This document shows, piece by piece, positions 47,078-54,378 of a DNA stretch of 64,000 nt. Numbering within the stretch: position 1 is the first letter of the stretch; every line of letters begins with the position of its first letter. The position numbers were made by a program, and so were the translations under genes. The notes under the pieces are model-generated. The model did not search any database and was not told where the DNA came from. It saw nothing but the letters and a program-made list of their open reading frames with translations. The DNA is taken from contig NZ_JAIRAU010000001.1 in assembly GCF_020073745.1 (NCBI RefSeq), positions 496,001 through 560,000 on the forward strand. The letters are read 5' to 3'. Source of the stretch: Nannocystis pusilla. Lineage in GTDB: Bacteria > Myxococcota_A > Polyangia > Nannocystales > Nannocystaceae.

Positions 47078-48271
47078 ATGCCGTCCACTGGGCCCCGGAT
47101 CCTCATCGTTCTCGGCACTCGCCCCGAGGTGATCAAACTGGCGCCGGTGGAGCGCGCGCTGCGGACGTACACCGACTGGCAGGTGTCGCTGTGCTGCACC
47201 GGGCAACACCGCGAGCTGGTGCCGCCGATCCTGAACACGTTCGGGCTGCAGTGCGAGGTCGAGCTGAGCGCGATGACGCCGGCGCAGTCGCTGTCGAGCT
47301 TGATGGCGCGCCTGCTCGACGGCATCGACCCGGTGCTCGACGCGCTGCGCTTCGACTGGGTGGTCGTCCAGGGCGACACCACCACCGCGCTGGCCGGCGC
47401 CCTCGCGGCGTTCCATCGCCGGATCCCCGTCGCCCACGTCGAGGCCGGCCTGCGCACCCTCGACCTCGCGGCGCCGTTCCCCGAGGAGGCCAATCGCCAG
47501 CTCATCGCCCGCCTGGCCAGCCTGCACCTGGCCCCGACGCCCTCCGCCCGCGAGGCGCTGCTGGCCGAGGGCGTGGCCCCGGAGGCGATCGAGGTCACCG
47601 GCAACACGGTGGTCGACGCGCTGCGCTGGGCCTCGAGCCGCCTGCCGCTCGAAGGAGCACCCGCGCCGGAATTGGTGCGCTTCGCCAAGGGCCGCCCGTT
47701 CGTGCTGGTGACCGGCCACCGCCGCGAGAGCTTCGCCGGCGGGCTCGCGGCGGTGTGCACCGGGCTGGCGACGCTGGCCCGCGCCTATCCCCAGGTCGAC
47801 TTCGTGTACCCGGTGCACCTGAACCCGGCGGTGCAATCGGCGGCGCGCGGGCTGCTCGGCGGGCTGCCCAACGTGTTCCTGCTCGAGCCGCTCGAGTACA
47901 TGTCGGCGGTGTGGCTGCTGAAGCGCTGCATGTTCGTGATCACCGATTCGGGCGGGCTGCAGGAGGAGGCGCCGGAGTTCGGCAAGCCGGTGCTGGTGAC
48001 GCGCACGGCGACGGAGCGGATGGAGGGCGTGGCGGCAGGCTGTGCGGTGCTGGTCGGCTATGACACCGACCTGCTGGTGACCACGGCGCGGCGCTGGCTC
48101 GACGATCCGGCAGCCTACGCGGCGGTCTGTCCGCGCAAGAATCCGTACGGCGACGGTCGCGCGGCTTCGCGCTGCGCCGCGGCGCTGCGTCGCCGCCTCG
48201 GATTGCCGGCCGCGGCGGTGACGCCGTGGCCGGAGGCCCGGATCGAGCGGGCTACGACGGACATGAGGTAG
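47078..48271 (+). CDS. wecB: UDP-N-acetylglucosamine 2-epimerase (non-hydrolysing)
   Basis: The 397-residue GT-B fold enzyme interconverts UDP-GlcNAc and UDP-ManNAc. It has ILIVLGTRPEVIKLAPV at the start, VVVQGDTTTALAGALAAFHRRIPVAHVEAGLRT, FPEEANRQLI, VTGHRRESFAGG and TDSGGLQEEAPEFGKPVLVTRTATERMEG, all hallmarks of WecB. It feeds WecC. A glycan-starting transferase follows on the same strand after 53 bp, so wecB and the wecA-like gene probably form an operon. Confidence 0.93.
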   Translation: MPSTGPRILIVLGTRPEVIKLAPVERALRTYTDWQVSLCCTGQHRELVPPILNTFGLQCEVELSAMTPAQSLSSLMARLLDGIDPVLDALRFDWVVVQGDTTTALAGALAAFHRRIPVAHVEAGLRTLDLAAPFPEEANRQLIARLASLHLAPTPSAREALLAEGVAPEAIEVTGNTVVDALRWASSRLPLEGAPAPELVRFAKGRPFVLVTGHRRESFAGGLAAVCTGLATLARAYPQVDFVYPVHLNPAVQSAARGLLGGLPNVFLLEPLEYMSAVWLLKRCMFVITDSGGLQEEAPEFGKPVLVTRTATERMEGVAAGCAVLVGYDTDLLVTTARRWLDDPAAYAAVCPRKNPYGDGRAASRCAAALRRRLGLPAAAVTPWPEARIERATTDMR

Positions 48272-48324
48272 GATCGCCGGGTGAACGTCGGCGCACGTGG
48301 ACGCGGGAATGCCGGGGGTGTCCC

Positions 48325-49797
48325 GTGACCGCCGAGACGTGGGTGCTGTGGATCGCCGGCGTCGTGGCGTTCGTGCTGGTGGCGCTGGCGATGCCGTGGG
48401 CCATTCGAGGCTGGGGCGCGCTGGGCCGGTCCGACCGCGAGATCAGCCTGCGCAAGGTCCATCAGGGCGAGATCGCGCGAGTCGGCGGATTCGTGATGAT
48501 GGTGGCGATCGGCGCGGTGGCATTCCGCGGATTGGTCGGCACGAGCGAGCTTTCGCTGGTCCACGAGTGGTTGTCGCGCAATCCGCTGAGCGGGGCGCTG
48601 CTCGGGGCGATGCTGTGCGGCCTCGTCGGCCTCTACGACGATCTGGTGGGCGCGCGGGCGCGGGTGAAGCTGGCGCTGCAATTGTTCGCGGCCGGGATCG
48701 CGGTGTTCGCCGTCGGGCTGCGCTGGCCGGCGCTGGCCGAGCTGCTCGGACCGCTGGCGGCGATCGAGCCGGTGCTCACGCTCGGGTTCCTGGTGGCGGC
48801 GGTCAACGCGATCAACCTCAGCGACGGGCTCGACGGCCTCGCGGGCGGCAACACGGCGATCGGCTTCGCGGTGGTGCTGGCGGCGACGCTGCTGCACCCG
48901 CAGCCGGACCTGGCGATCGGGTGGGTGAGCGCGGCGGCGCTGGGCGGGGTGCTCGGGTTCCTCGTGCACAACCGCCACCCGGCGCGCGTGTTCATGGGCG
49001 ACGCGGGCAGCTACTTCCTCGGCTTCTTGCTGCCGGCGCTGCTGCTGCAGATCGCGCCGGTGCCGGAGCGGCTGGCGATCATCGACGTGTCGCTGCCGCT
49101 GCTGGTGCTGGCGCTGCCGCTGCTCGACATGGGGCTGTCGATCGCCCGCCGGGCCGCGCGCGGGCAGCCGATCTTCGCGCCCGACAGCGATCATATCCAC
49201 CACCGCCTGCTGGCCCGCGGCTTCACGCACGGGCGCGGGGTGGCGGTGCTGTGGCTGACGACGGCGCTGTTCTCGGGGCTGGCGCTGCTCAACGTGATCG
49301 GCGTCGGCGGCTGGTGGACGCTGACGGGGGCGGGGGCGGGGCTGCTGGTGGTCGCCGGGCTGCTCGGCTACCACGAGCTGCTGCGCCACCTGCCGGCGTT
49401 CACCGGCGACCGCCTGGTGCTGCGCGACCGCCGGCGCGCGGTGGTCGAGCTGCTGGCCGACCTCGATCGTCTGGCCGAAGAGACAAGGCGAAAGGGACAT
49501 GTCTTTAAAGACACTGATGACCCGGCCCTGGCGCGCTGGCGCGAGCTGAGCCCGTCGCTGGCGCCGATCCTGGCGCGCATCGGGGTGCCGGGGTTCGAGC
49601 TGCGGCGCGGGACGGACACGGCGGTGAAGTGCGGCGACGACTCGCGGGCGTGGGGCTTCCTCAGCCTGCCGCTGCCGCAAGGCGCGGAGCTGCGATTGGC
49701 GCTGGTGGCTCGCTTGCCGGAGCTGCAGCCCGAGCAATTGGTGCTGCTCGAGCGTGTCGTGGGCCTCCTCGCCGATCAGGCGCCCGAGCATCGATAG
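48325..49797 (+). CDS. WecA/TagO-type undecaprenyl-phosphate glycosyl-1-phosphate transferase
   Basis: The 490-residue membrane protein of the MraY-WecA family has the loops GLYDDLVGARARVKL (metal-binding DD), NAINLSDGLDGLAGGN, HPARVFMGDAGSYFLGF and SDHIHHRLLARG (the His motif of WecA-type enzymes). It transfers a sugar-1-phosphate from a UDP-sugar to polyprenyl phosphate, starting a lipid-linked glycan. It is longer than WecA (about 365) by a C-terminal cytoplasmic extension from about 370, which contains an element copy encoding KGHVFKDT. GTG 48325 is chosen because homology begins there. Confidence 0.88.
   Translation: MTAETWVLWIAGVVAFVLVALAMPWAIRGWGALGRSDREISLRKVHQGEIARVGGFVMMVAIGAVAFRGLVGTSELSLVHEWLSRNPLSGALLGAMLCGLVGLYDDLVGARARVKLALQLFAAGIAVFAVGLRWPALAELLGPLAAIEPVLTLGFLVAAVNAINLSDGLDGLAGGNTAIGFAVVLAATLLHPQPDLAIGWVSAAALGGVLGFLVHNRHPARVFMGDAGSYFLGFLLPALLLQIAPVPERLAIIDVSLPLLVLALPLLDMGLSIARRAARGQPIFAPDSDHIHHRLLARGFTHGRGVAVLWLTTALFSGLALLNVIGVGGWWTLTGAGAGLLVVAGLLGYHELLRHLPAFTGDRLVLRDRRRAVVELLADLDRLAEETRRKGHVFKDTDDPALARWRELSPSLAPILARIGVPGFELRRGTDTAVKCGDDSRAWGFLSLPLPQGAELRLALVARLPELQPEQLVLLERVVGLLADQAPEHR
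49496..49513. repeat. Intragenic palindromic element (wecA-like gene)
   Basis: TGTCTTTAAAGACA (49500-49513) is an exact palindrome overlapping the GGACATGTC half-site. The encoded KGHVFKDT lies in a poorly conserved C-terminal tail, and AT-rich codons stand out against neighbours. Confidence 0.6.
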
Positions 49798-49806
49798 CAG
49801 CGTGCG

Positions 49807-50073
49807 TCAGCGAGAGGGCCGCGCCGCCGCGGCCGCGCGTCGGTTTTGCGTGTCGTGGGTCGCCTCGCCGGTCAGACGTCCGGGGATCGATGGACGCGCG
49901 AGGTCGTCGTAATCGAGAGCACACGGCCGGGCCGCGGCGACCCGACGAGGCGCCGGCGGATCGAGCCATTCGGCGACAGACACGGCGCTCGACGTGATCT
50001 GCCGGGGTGGGGCCGCGGCGCCGGAGGGCGTGGCCCCGGTCATGTCCGGCCGTGGCGAGGCAGCGGAGTCCAT
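49807..50073 (-). CDS. Possible small hypothetical protein
   Basis: The 88-codon frame encodes MDSAASPRPDMTG..., with VAEWLDPPAPRRVAAA and CALDYDDLARPSIPGRL. High GC3 and a Pro/Ala/Arg-rich composition suit either a real small protein or a GC-rich chance frame. No good Shine-Dalgarno and no recognised family. It ends 9 bp from the convergent wecA-like stop. Confidence 0.3.
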   Translation of the reverse strand: MDSAASPRPDMTGATPSGAAAPPRQITSSAVSVAEWLDPPAPRRVAAARPCALDYDDLARPSIPGRLTGEATHDTQNRRAAAAARPSR

Positions 50074-50184
50074 GCACAATTCACGAGCCACCGCGACGAA
50101 GGGAGGTAGCCGCAAGGATCGCTGCAATCCTATGACCATACCATTCGCAACACCATGATCACCGTGCCGGACATCGATGACAGC

Positions 50185-50198
50185 TGTCCGTTCGGACA
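50185..50198. repeat. Palindromic element copy
   Basis: TGTCCG-TT-CGGACA has perfect 6-bp arms; with looser pairing the loop is GTTC. It lies in the intergenic region after the polysaccharide genes. Confidence 0.5.
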
Positions 50199-50518
50199 CG
50201 AGGCCGCTTCGATCCGGCGCGGACCGATGCAACCGCGACCCGAGCTCGTCGCGGTGAACCACTCGCCGGCGCGAAACCGCCGGAGCTCCGCACCCCACGC
50301 GACCCGCAAGGACGAGCCCCCCCTCGACCTCGCGGGTCGCTGACGTCTGCTCATGGCATTGATGCGCGGGTCCGCGAGGCCCTCGGGATTTCCGGGGACT
50401 TGACGCGGTTTGAGGCGCAGAGGGGTTTCACGCTGGCTGCGCAAGAAATTGGGGGGCGTGGACCTCGCGCCCCCGATTGCGGCGTGGGGGACCGGGGATC
50501 TCCGGAATTGCGGGCGGC

Positions 50519-50548
50519 TTGGCCGCGACCGCGGCGCTCGTCTATAGT
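50519..50548 (+). promoter_or_regulatory. Sigma70-like promoter of the 65-aa gene
   Basis: TTGGCC (50519-50524) and TATAGT (50543-50548) are 18 bp apart. Transcription would start near 50555, leaving a leader of under 10 nt, so the message may be nearly leaderless. Confidence 0.4.
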
Positions 50549-50562
50549 CCGGCCAGGTCCTC

Positions 50563-50760
50563 ATGAAGTGGGTCGAGATCAGGCACGAAGGAGACGGCAA
50601 CCGCGGCGCCGCGTACGCGGCCGAAGTACCCGGCGGCGTGCTCGTGCGGACGGTGACGCACCTGATCCTGCACACCGGGCTTTATGTGTCGGAGGCGCTC
50701 GCGTTCGTGCCGAACGTCGGGCTCGCCGATTTCGAGCGCAAGCCCAAGGACGAGGACTAG
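50563..50760 (+). CDS. Small conserved-looking hypothetical protein
   Basis: The 65-residue protein MKWVEIRHEGDGNRGAAYAAEVPGGVLVRTVTH has beta-strand-rich composition and an acidic/basic tail (DFERKPKDED). Codon usage matches neighbours and the ATG follows AGGTCCTC, so it is probably real. It has no Cys and no membrane segment. Function unknown. It converges with the lipoprotein gene ending at 50839; no clear terminator lies between. Confidence 0.6.
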   Translation: MKWVEIRHEGDGNRGAAYAAEVPGGVLVRTVTHLILHTGLYVSEALAFVPNVGLADFERKPKDED

Positions 50761-50838
50761 CGCGACGTGCTGGCCCGGACGGCCGTCCGGGCTGACGTCG
50801 ACGGTGAATTCGGCCGCGAGTGACGCGGCGTGCGGGCG

Positions 50839-52404
50839 CTACTTCTTCGGGCTCTCGGGCTCGGGGCCGCGGACGGTGGCGAAGTAGCGGTCGGGCTTGC
50901 GCTGCAACACCATGAGCGTCGGCGGGCGGTCGGCCGCGAGCTTGAGCGCGCTCGTCACCAGCGCCGACTGCGAGGTGGGGTTGGCGAGGAGCGCTCGCAG
51001 CTGCTCGGGGCCGGCGCCGAGTACGGCGGCGAGGATGTCGCCCGTCGACTCCCTGGCCGGCTCGCCCTCGGCGGCGGCCTTGGCCCAGCGCTGGACGACG
51101 GGGATCGGCTCGGGGCCGATGACGACGAGGAGCCCGCCGGCGCGCTCGTTGGCGGCGATGGCGACGCGGAGCCGGCCCTTGTCGTCGAGCAGCGACTTGC
51201 CGACGGAGGGGACGTGGCGCGCGACGCCGTCGACGGTGAGCAGGTAGACGGTGGGGTTGTCGCCGACTTTCTTGAAGCTGGCCCCGGGGACATCCGCGAA
51301 CATGCGCGCGAGGCTGAGGTTGTCGACCAGCGTGCGCAGGCAGCCGACGAGGTCGCGGAAGCCGGCGGCAGGGTCGTCGGCGCCGAGGCCGATCCGGAGG
51401 TGCTGCGCCGGGCCGCTGCCGAGCAAAACGCGGCCGTTCCACCGCCGCAGCGCCCTCGCGGCCTGGTCGACCAGCGGGTCGAGCATCAGCTTGGCCGCGA
51501 ACCCGGCCCGGTCGACGCCGGCGTTCATCTGCTTGATCGCGTCGGCGACGGCCTTCTTGTGGCCGGGCCAGCGGGTGCTGACGCCGACCGCGAGCTCGGG
51601 GACCTTGAGCATGCCGGTCAGCGCGCCGGCGCCGAGGTCGGGCGAGCTGGGCAGCGGCTTGCCCGGCGCCTCGAGGACGTCGATGTCGAGCGAGTGCAGG
51701 CCCTGGCCGGCGGCGGCGACCCGCGCGTACGGGAATGCGGGCGAGACGGCGCGCGCCCGGGCGTCGCCGAGCGTGAACCAGAGCGGGCGCGAGCCGTAGG
51801 TGGCGGGCAGCTCGCGGCTGGTGGCGAGGCCCTGCAGGGTGTCGGCGAACACGAGGTTGTTCGTCTGTCCGTCAAGCCAGGCGAGCCGCGGGCCGGGCGG
51901 CTTGTCGTCGCGCGGCGTGCTGTCGATCGCGGGCGCCGGCAGCTCGACGGCCCCGAAGTCGCCGCTCGCCGGGAAGCTTTTGAGCGCGTCGGCGACGGCC
52001 GAGCCCGGTCGCACCGGGAGGGCGATGATGTCCTCGCCGGCGACGTGGACGCCGGCCCACGGGCGGTCGCCGGCGATCTGCGGGGCCAGCCTGTCGGCGA
52101 GCTCGACGGGGACCTGCGTGCGCAGCGTGAACTCGGCGACGGCGGCGAGCGAGGGGGCCTCGGGCAGGTAGGCGTCGATGCCCGCGAGGACCTCGGCGGG
52201 CCGGGCGATGAACGCACCGGCATCTGGCGTTTGGGACAGCTGATGCGGGGCCGGCAGGGGCGGTCCGGCAGGCGTGCGGGCGCGCGGGAGACCGGGGGTC
52301 GCGGAGGTCGTGGCGCGCGCGGGGGCCTTCTTGCAGCCCGGCGCGGCCAGGGCGGTGGCGGTGACGAGGGCGGCGGCGAGAGCGACGTGGCGAGGTCCGG
52401 GCAT
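50839..52404 (-). CDS. Lipoprotein of unknown function
   Basis: The 521-residue protein has lipobox Cys24 (ALAAPGCKK), a Pro/Ala-rich linker to about 60, then a globular region with repeated ALPVRPGSAVADALKSFP-, RLAWLDGQTNNLVFADTLQGLATSRE- and GLLVVIGPEP-type strands. It resembles the DUF3352-like or lipoprotein families with tandem alpha/beta units, but I cannot name one securely. The frame stays open upstream of 52404, but the signal peptide fixes the start. It faces gap across a 217-bp divergent region with a triple AATTCTCG motif. Confidence 0.7.
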   Translation of the reverse strand: MPGPRHVALAAALVTATALAAPGCKKAPARATTSATPGLPRARTPAGPPLPAPHQLSQTPDAGAFIARPAEVLAGIDAYLPEAPSLAAVAEFTLRTQVPVELADRLAPQIAGDRPWAGVHVAGEDIIALPVRPGSAVADALKSFPASGDFGAVELPAPAIDSTPRDDKPPGPRLAWLDGQTNNLVFADTLQGLATSRELPATYGSRPLWFTLGDARARAVSPAFPYARVAAAGQGLHSLDIDVLEAPGKPLPSSPDLGAGALTGMLKVPELAVGVSTRWPGHKKAVADAIKQMNAGVDRAGFAAKLMLDPLVDQAARALRRWNGRVLLGSGPAQHLRIGLGADDPAAGFRDLVGCLRTLVDNLSLARMFADVPGASFKKVGDNPTVYLLTVDGVARHVPSVGKSLLDDKGRLRVAIAANERAGGLLVVIGPEPIPVVQRWAKAAAEGEPARESTGDILAAVLGAGPEQLRALLANPTSQSALVTSALKLAADRPPTLMVLQRKPDRYFATVRGPEPESPKK

Positions 52405-52461
52405 CAGCGTGGCTACGGTAGCAGGTGAGCGCGCTGGACGCATGCGCGGGCTCACGGCTTC

Positions 52462-52523
52462 AATTCTCGTCATCGCCGGGCCCCGCGAATTCTCGGGGCG
52501 AGCGGCCGTGACGAGAATTCTCG
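52462..52523. promoter_or_regulatory. Triple AATTCTCG box / inverted repeat upstream of gap
   Basis: AATTCTCG occurs at 52462-52469, 52488-52495 and 52516-52523 (26- and 28-bp steps). The outer boxes extend to an 11-bp inverted repeat, AATTCTCGTCA against TGACGAGAATT (52509-52519), and the last box lies in the exact palindrome CGAGAATTCTCG. In this GC-rich genome the AT core stands out. It is probably an operator for gap or the divergent lipoprotein gene. Confidence 0.55.
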
Positions 52524-52621
52524 CTCGCGCGGGCGATCGGACGTCGCGGCCCGCGGACGCGGTGGCGGACAAGTGGGCGGCATTGCGAGGCCGGGGGGGT
52601 TGCCCTATCCTCCGCCGCGTC

Positions 52622-53698
52622 ATGACGATCCGCCTGGGAATCAACGGAATGGGCCGCATCGGGCGGCTCGTGCTTCGACACGCGCTCGCGCGGAGCGCCG
52701 ACTTCGCGACCTCGGGAGGGGTGCGCAAGGGGCCGGCGATGCAAGTGGTCGCCGCCAACGACCTCGCCGACGCCGACGAGCTGGCCTACCTGCTCGGCCA
52801 CGACTCGGTCCACCGCAACAACCTGCCGAAGGCCCGCGCCGAGGCCGGCGCGCTGCACGTCGGCGACTCCTCGGTGGCCCTGTTCAAGGAGCGTGACCCG
52901 AGCAAGATCCCCTGGGCCGCTCACGGCGTCGACATCGTCATCGAGGCGACCGGCAAGTTCACCAGCGGCGAGCAGATGGCCGGCCACCGCGCGCAAGACG
53001 GCGGGCCGTCGCACGTGATCCTGGCGGCGCCCGGCAAGAACGTCGACAAGACCCTGGTCGTCGGCGTCAACGAGGAGACGTTCGACCCGGCGAAGGACCG
53101 CCTGGTGTCCAACGCGAGCTGCACGACCAATGCGCTGACCCCGGTGCTGGCGGTGCTCGACCGCGTGTTCGGCGTCCGCTGGGGCCTCGTCGGCACGACG
53201 CACGCGTACACGGCCGGCCAGGGCCTGGTCGACGGCCTCGCCGGCAAGGACCTCCGCCGCGGCCGTGCGGCCCCCGTCAACATCGTGCCGACGTCGACCG
53301 GCGCGGCCAAGGCGATCTCCGAGGTGCTGCCCAACCTCAAGGGCAAGTGCGACGGCACCGCGGTGCGCGTGCCGGTGGTCGACGGCTCGCTCTACGACGT
53401 GGTCTGCCTGCTCGAGGGCGAGCCCTCGCTGGCCCGCGTGATCGAGGCGCTGCGCGAGGCAGCCGCCAGCGAGGCGCTCCGCGGCGTGCTCGACGTCCGC
53501 AAGGAGGCGCTGGTGTCGAGCGACATCCTCGGCGACGCCCACTCGAGCATCGTCGACGTCGACGCCTGCATGGGCCTCGGCGCGCTGGTGAAGATCGTCG
53601 GCTGGTACGACAACGAATGGGGCTACTCGGGCCGCGTGCTCGACCTCGCGGCGATCGCTGGCAACTGGATCGTGGCCAATCGCGGCAGCAAGAGCTGA
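52622..53698 (+). CDS. gap: Glyceraldehyde-3-phosphate dehydrogenase, type I
   Basis: The 358-residue glycolytic enzyme oxidises glyceraldehyde-3-phosphate with NAD(P) and phosphate. NAD-binding INGMGRIGRLVLR is at 7-19, the catalytic C167 in SNASCTTNALTPVL, H194 in TTHAYTAGQ, and the C-terminal WYDNEWGYSGRVLDL is typical. It is about 20 residues longer than usual because of an insertion (ATSGGVRKGPAMQ) after strand 1 at 29-41. It is monocistronic, with a 13-bp hairpin after the stop. Confidence 0.95.
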   Translation: MTIRLGINGMGRIGRLVLRHALARSADFATSGGVRKGPAMQVVAANDLADADELAYLLGHDSVHRNNLPKARAEAGALHVGDSSVALFKERDPSKIPWAAHGVDIVIEATGKFTSGEQMAGHRAQDGGPSHVILAAPGKNVDKTLVVGVNEETFDPAKDRLVSNASCTTNALTPVLAVLDRVFGVRWGLVGTTHAYTAGQGLVDGLAGKDLRRGRAAPVNIVPTSTGAAKAISEVLPNLKGKCDGTAVRVPVVDGSLYDVVCLLEGEPSLARVIEALREAAASEALRGVLDVRKEALVSSDILGDAHSSIVDVDACMGLGALVKIVGWYDNEWGYSGRVLDLAAIAGNWIVANRGSKS

Positions 53699-53720
53699 GC
53701 CGCGAATGGCATGAGTACGG

Positions 53721-53749
53721 GCGGCCTCGTCGCGCGGCGACGGGGCCGC
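53721..53749 (+). terminator. Hairpin terminator of gap
   Basis: GCGGCCTCGTCGC (53721-53733) pairs with GCGACGGGGCCGC (53737-53749), 13 pairs with one T-G, loop GCG. It starts 23 bp after the gap stop; no T-run follows. Confidence 0.6.
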
Positions 53750-54059
53750 TCAGCGTCTGGTGAAGCGGAGCCGCCGCGGTCCTGGCGCTGGTCGGCGATC
53801 CCCAGGACGAGGATGTGGTCAGGCATGACCACATGATAGATCGCCAGGAGAAACCGCGAGGTGACGATACGGCGAATGTTCCCGCGCCACGGCGATAGGC
53901 GAGCGGGTATTCCTGGATCTGCCGGAATAATCGATCGATCGCGCGGTCGAGCTGAAGGCGGCGGAGATGATTGCCACGCGGGTGCAGGTTGTCCCGGAAT
54001 GCATACAGCGCGGACAGATCGGCGGTGGCGAAGTCCGACAGACGCACCGGCAGAGACAT
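53745..54059 (-). pseudogene. Frameshifted ParE/RelE-type toxin remnant
   Basis: The frame from ATG 54059 encodes VRLSDFATADLSALYAFRD and LDRAIDRLFRQIQEYPLAYRR, the N-terminal two thirds of a ParE-like toxin. Near 53895 the homology jumps to another frame, which reads GNIRRIVTSRFLLAIYHV then VMPDHILVLGIADQRQD, the expected C-terminal strands. The indel leaves both frames without a proper stop, so the toxin should be dead unless recoded. No matching antitoxin precedes it on this strand. Confidence 0.6.
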
Positions 54060-54095
54060 CGGGGCGAGGATAGCGACAGGCGGCGTTCGTGCGCA

Positions 54096-54108
54096 TTTTC
54101 GCGCAAAA
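54096..54108. promoter_or_regulatory. Short AT/GC palindrome between toxin and antitoxin remnants
   Basis: TTTTCGCGCAAAA is a near-palindrome (TTTT...AAAA flanking CGCGC) located between the divergent starts at 54059 and 54158. It could be the operator of the former toxin-antitoxin module. Confidence 0.3.
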
Positions 54109-54157
54109 ACTCGAGGACGGCCGGCCCAGGGCGGAGAGCCGTGGTATAGAGAGGTCG

Positions 54158-54346
54158 ATGGGAGCGCCCACCAGACCCGCCGAGAGCCTCGTCGACGAGC
54201 CGGAGCCGAGCGCAGAGGAGCTCGCCGAGATCGAGGCGGCCTGGGAGGCCGAGGTCCTGTGGCGCGCCGCGGAGCATGATGCCGGGCGCGCAGGGTCCGT
54301 CCCCTGGGAGCAGGTGCGGGCGGAGCTGTTCGGCAAGCGACGCTGA
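54158..54346 (+). CDS. Truncated addiction-module antitoxin-like protein
   Basis: The 62-residue product ends with EIEAAWEAEVLWRAAEHDAGR and VPWEQVRAELF, matching the second half of the Unstab_antitox family (PF09720): a Trp-anchored helix, a G-x-V/I-P-W-x-x-V turn and a final helix. The usual first helix (LPxxERAxLAxxLLxSL) is missing except for PAESL. AGAGAGG precedes the ATG. It normally sits just upstream of its toxin on the same strand; here no toxin follows, and the nearest ParE-like remnant is divergent. Function is doubtful. Confidence 0.5.
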   Translation: MGAPTRPAESLVDEPEPSAEELAEIEAAWEAEVLWRAAEHDAGRAGSVPWEQVRAELFGKRR

Positions 54347-54361
54347 GGCGCGCGGATCAGG

Positions 54362-54377
54362 CTGTCCCCGGGGACAG
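54362..54377. terminator. Palindromic element between convergent genes
   Basis: CTGTCCCCGGGGACAG is an exact 16-bp palindrome, flanked by a further GGTC. It occupies the 32-bp gap between the stops at 54346 and 54379, so it probably ends both transcripts. Confidence 0.65.
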
Positions 54378-54378
54378 G

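Larger units (their letters stand above)
49798..50562. other. Mostly intergenic region
   Basis: About 760 bp with only one weak reading frame (49807-50073, minus) and one element copy (50185-50198). The last part, from about 50520, holds a promoter for the small gene at 50563. Confidence 0.4.

Noticed and set aside
50830..52428. 532-codon plus-strand frame over the lipoprotein gene
   Set aside because: Opposite-strand shadow of a gene with a clear signal peptide and lipobox.
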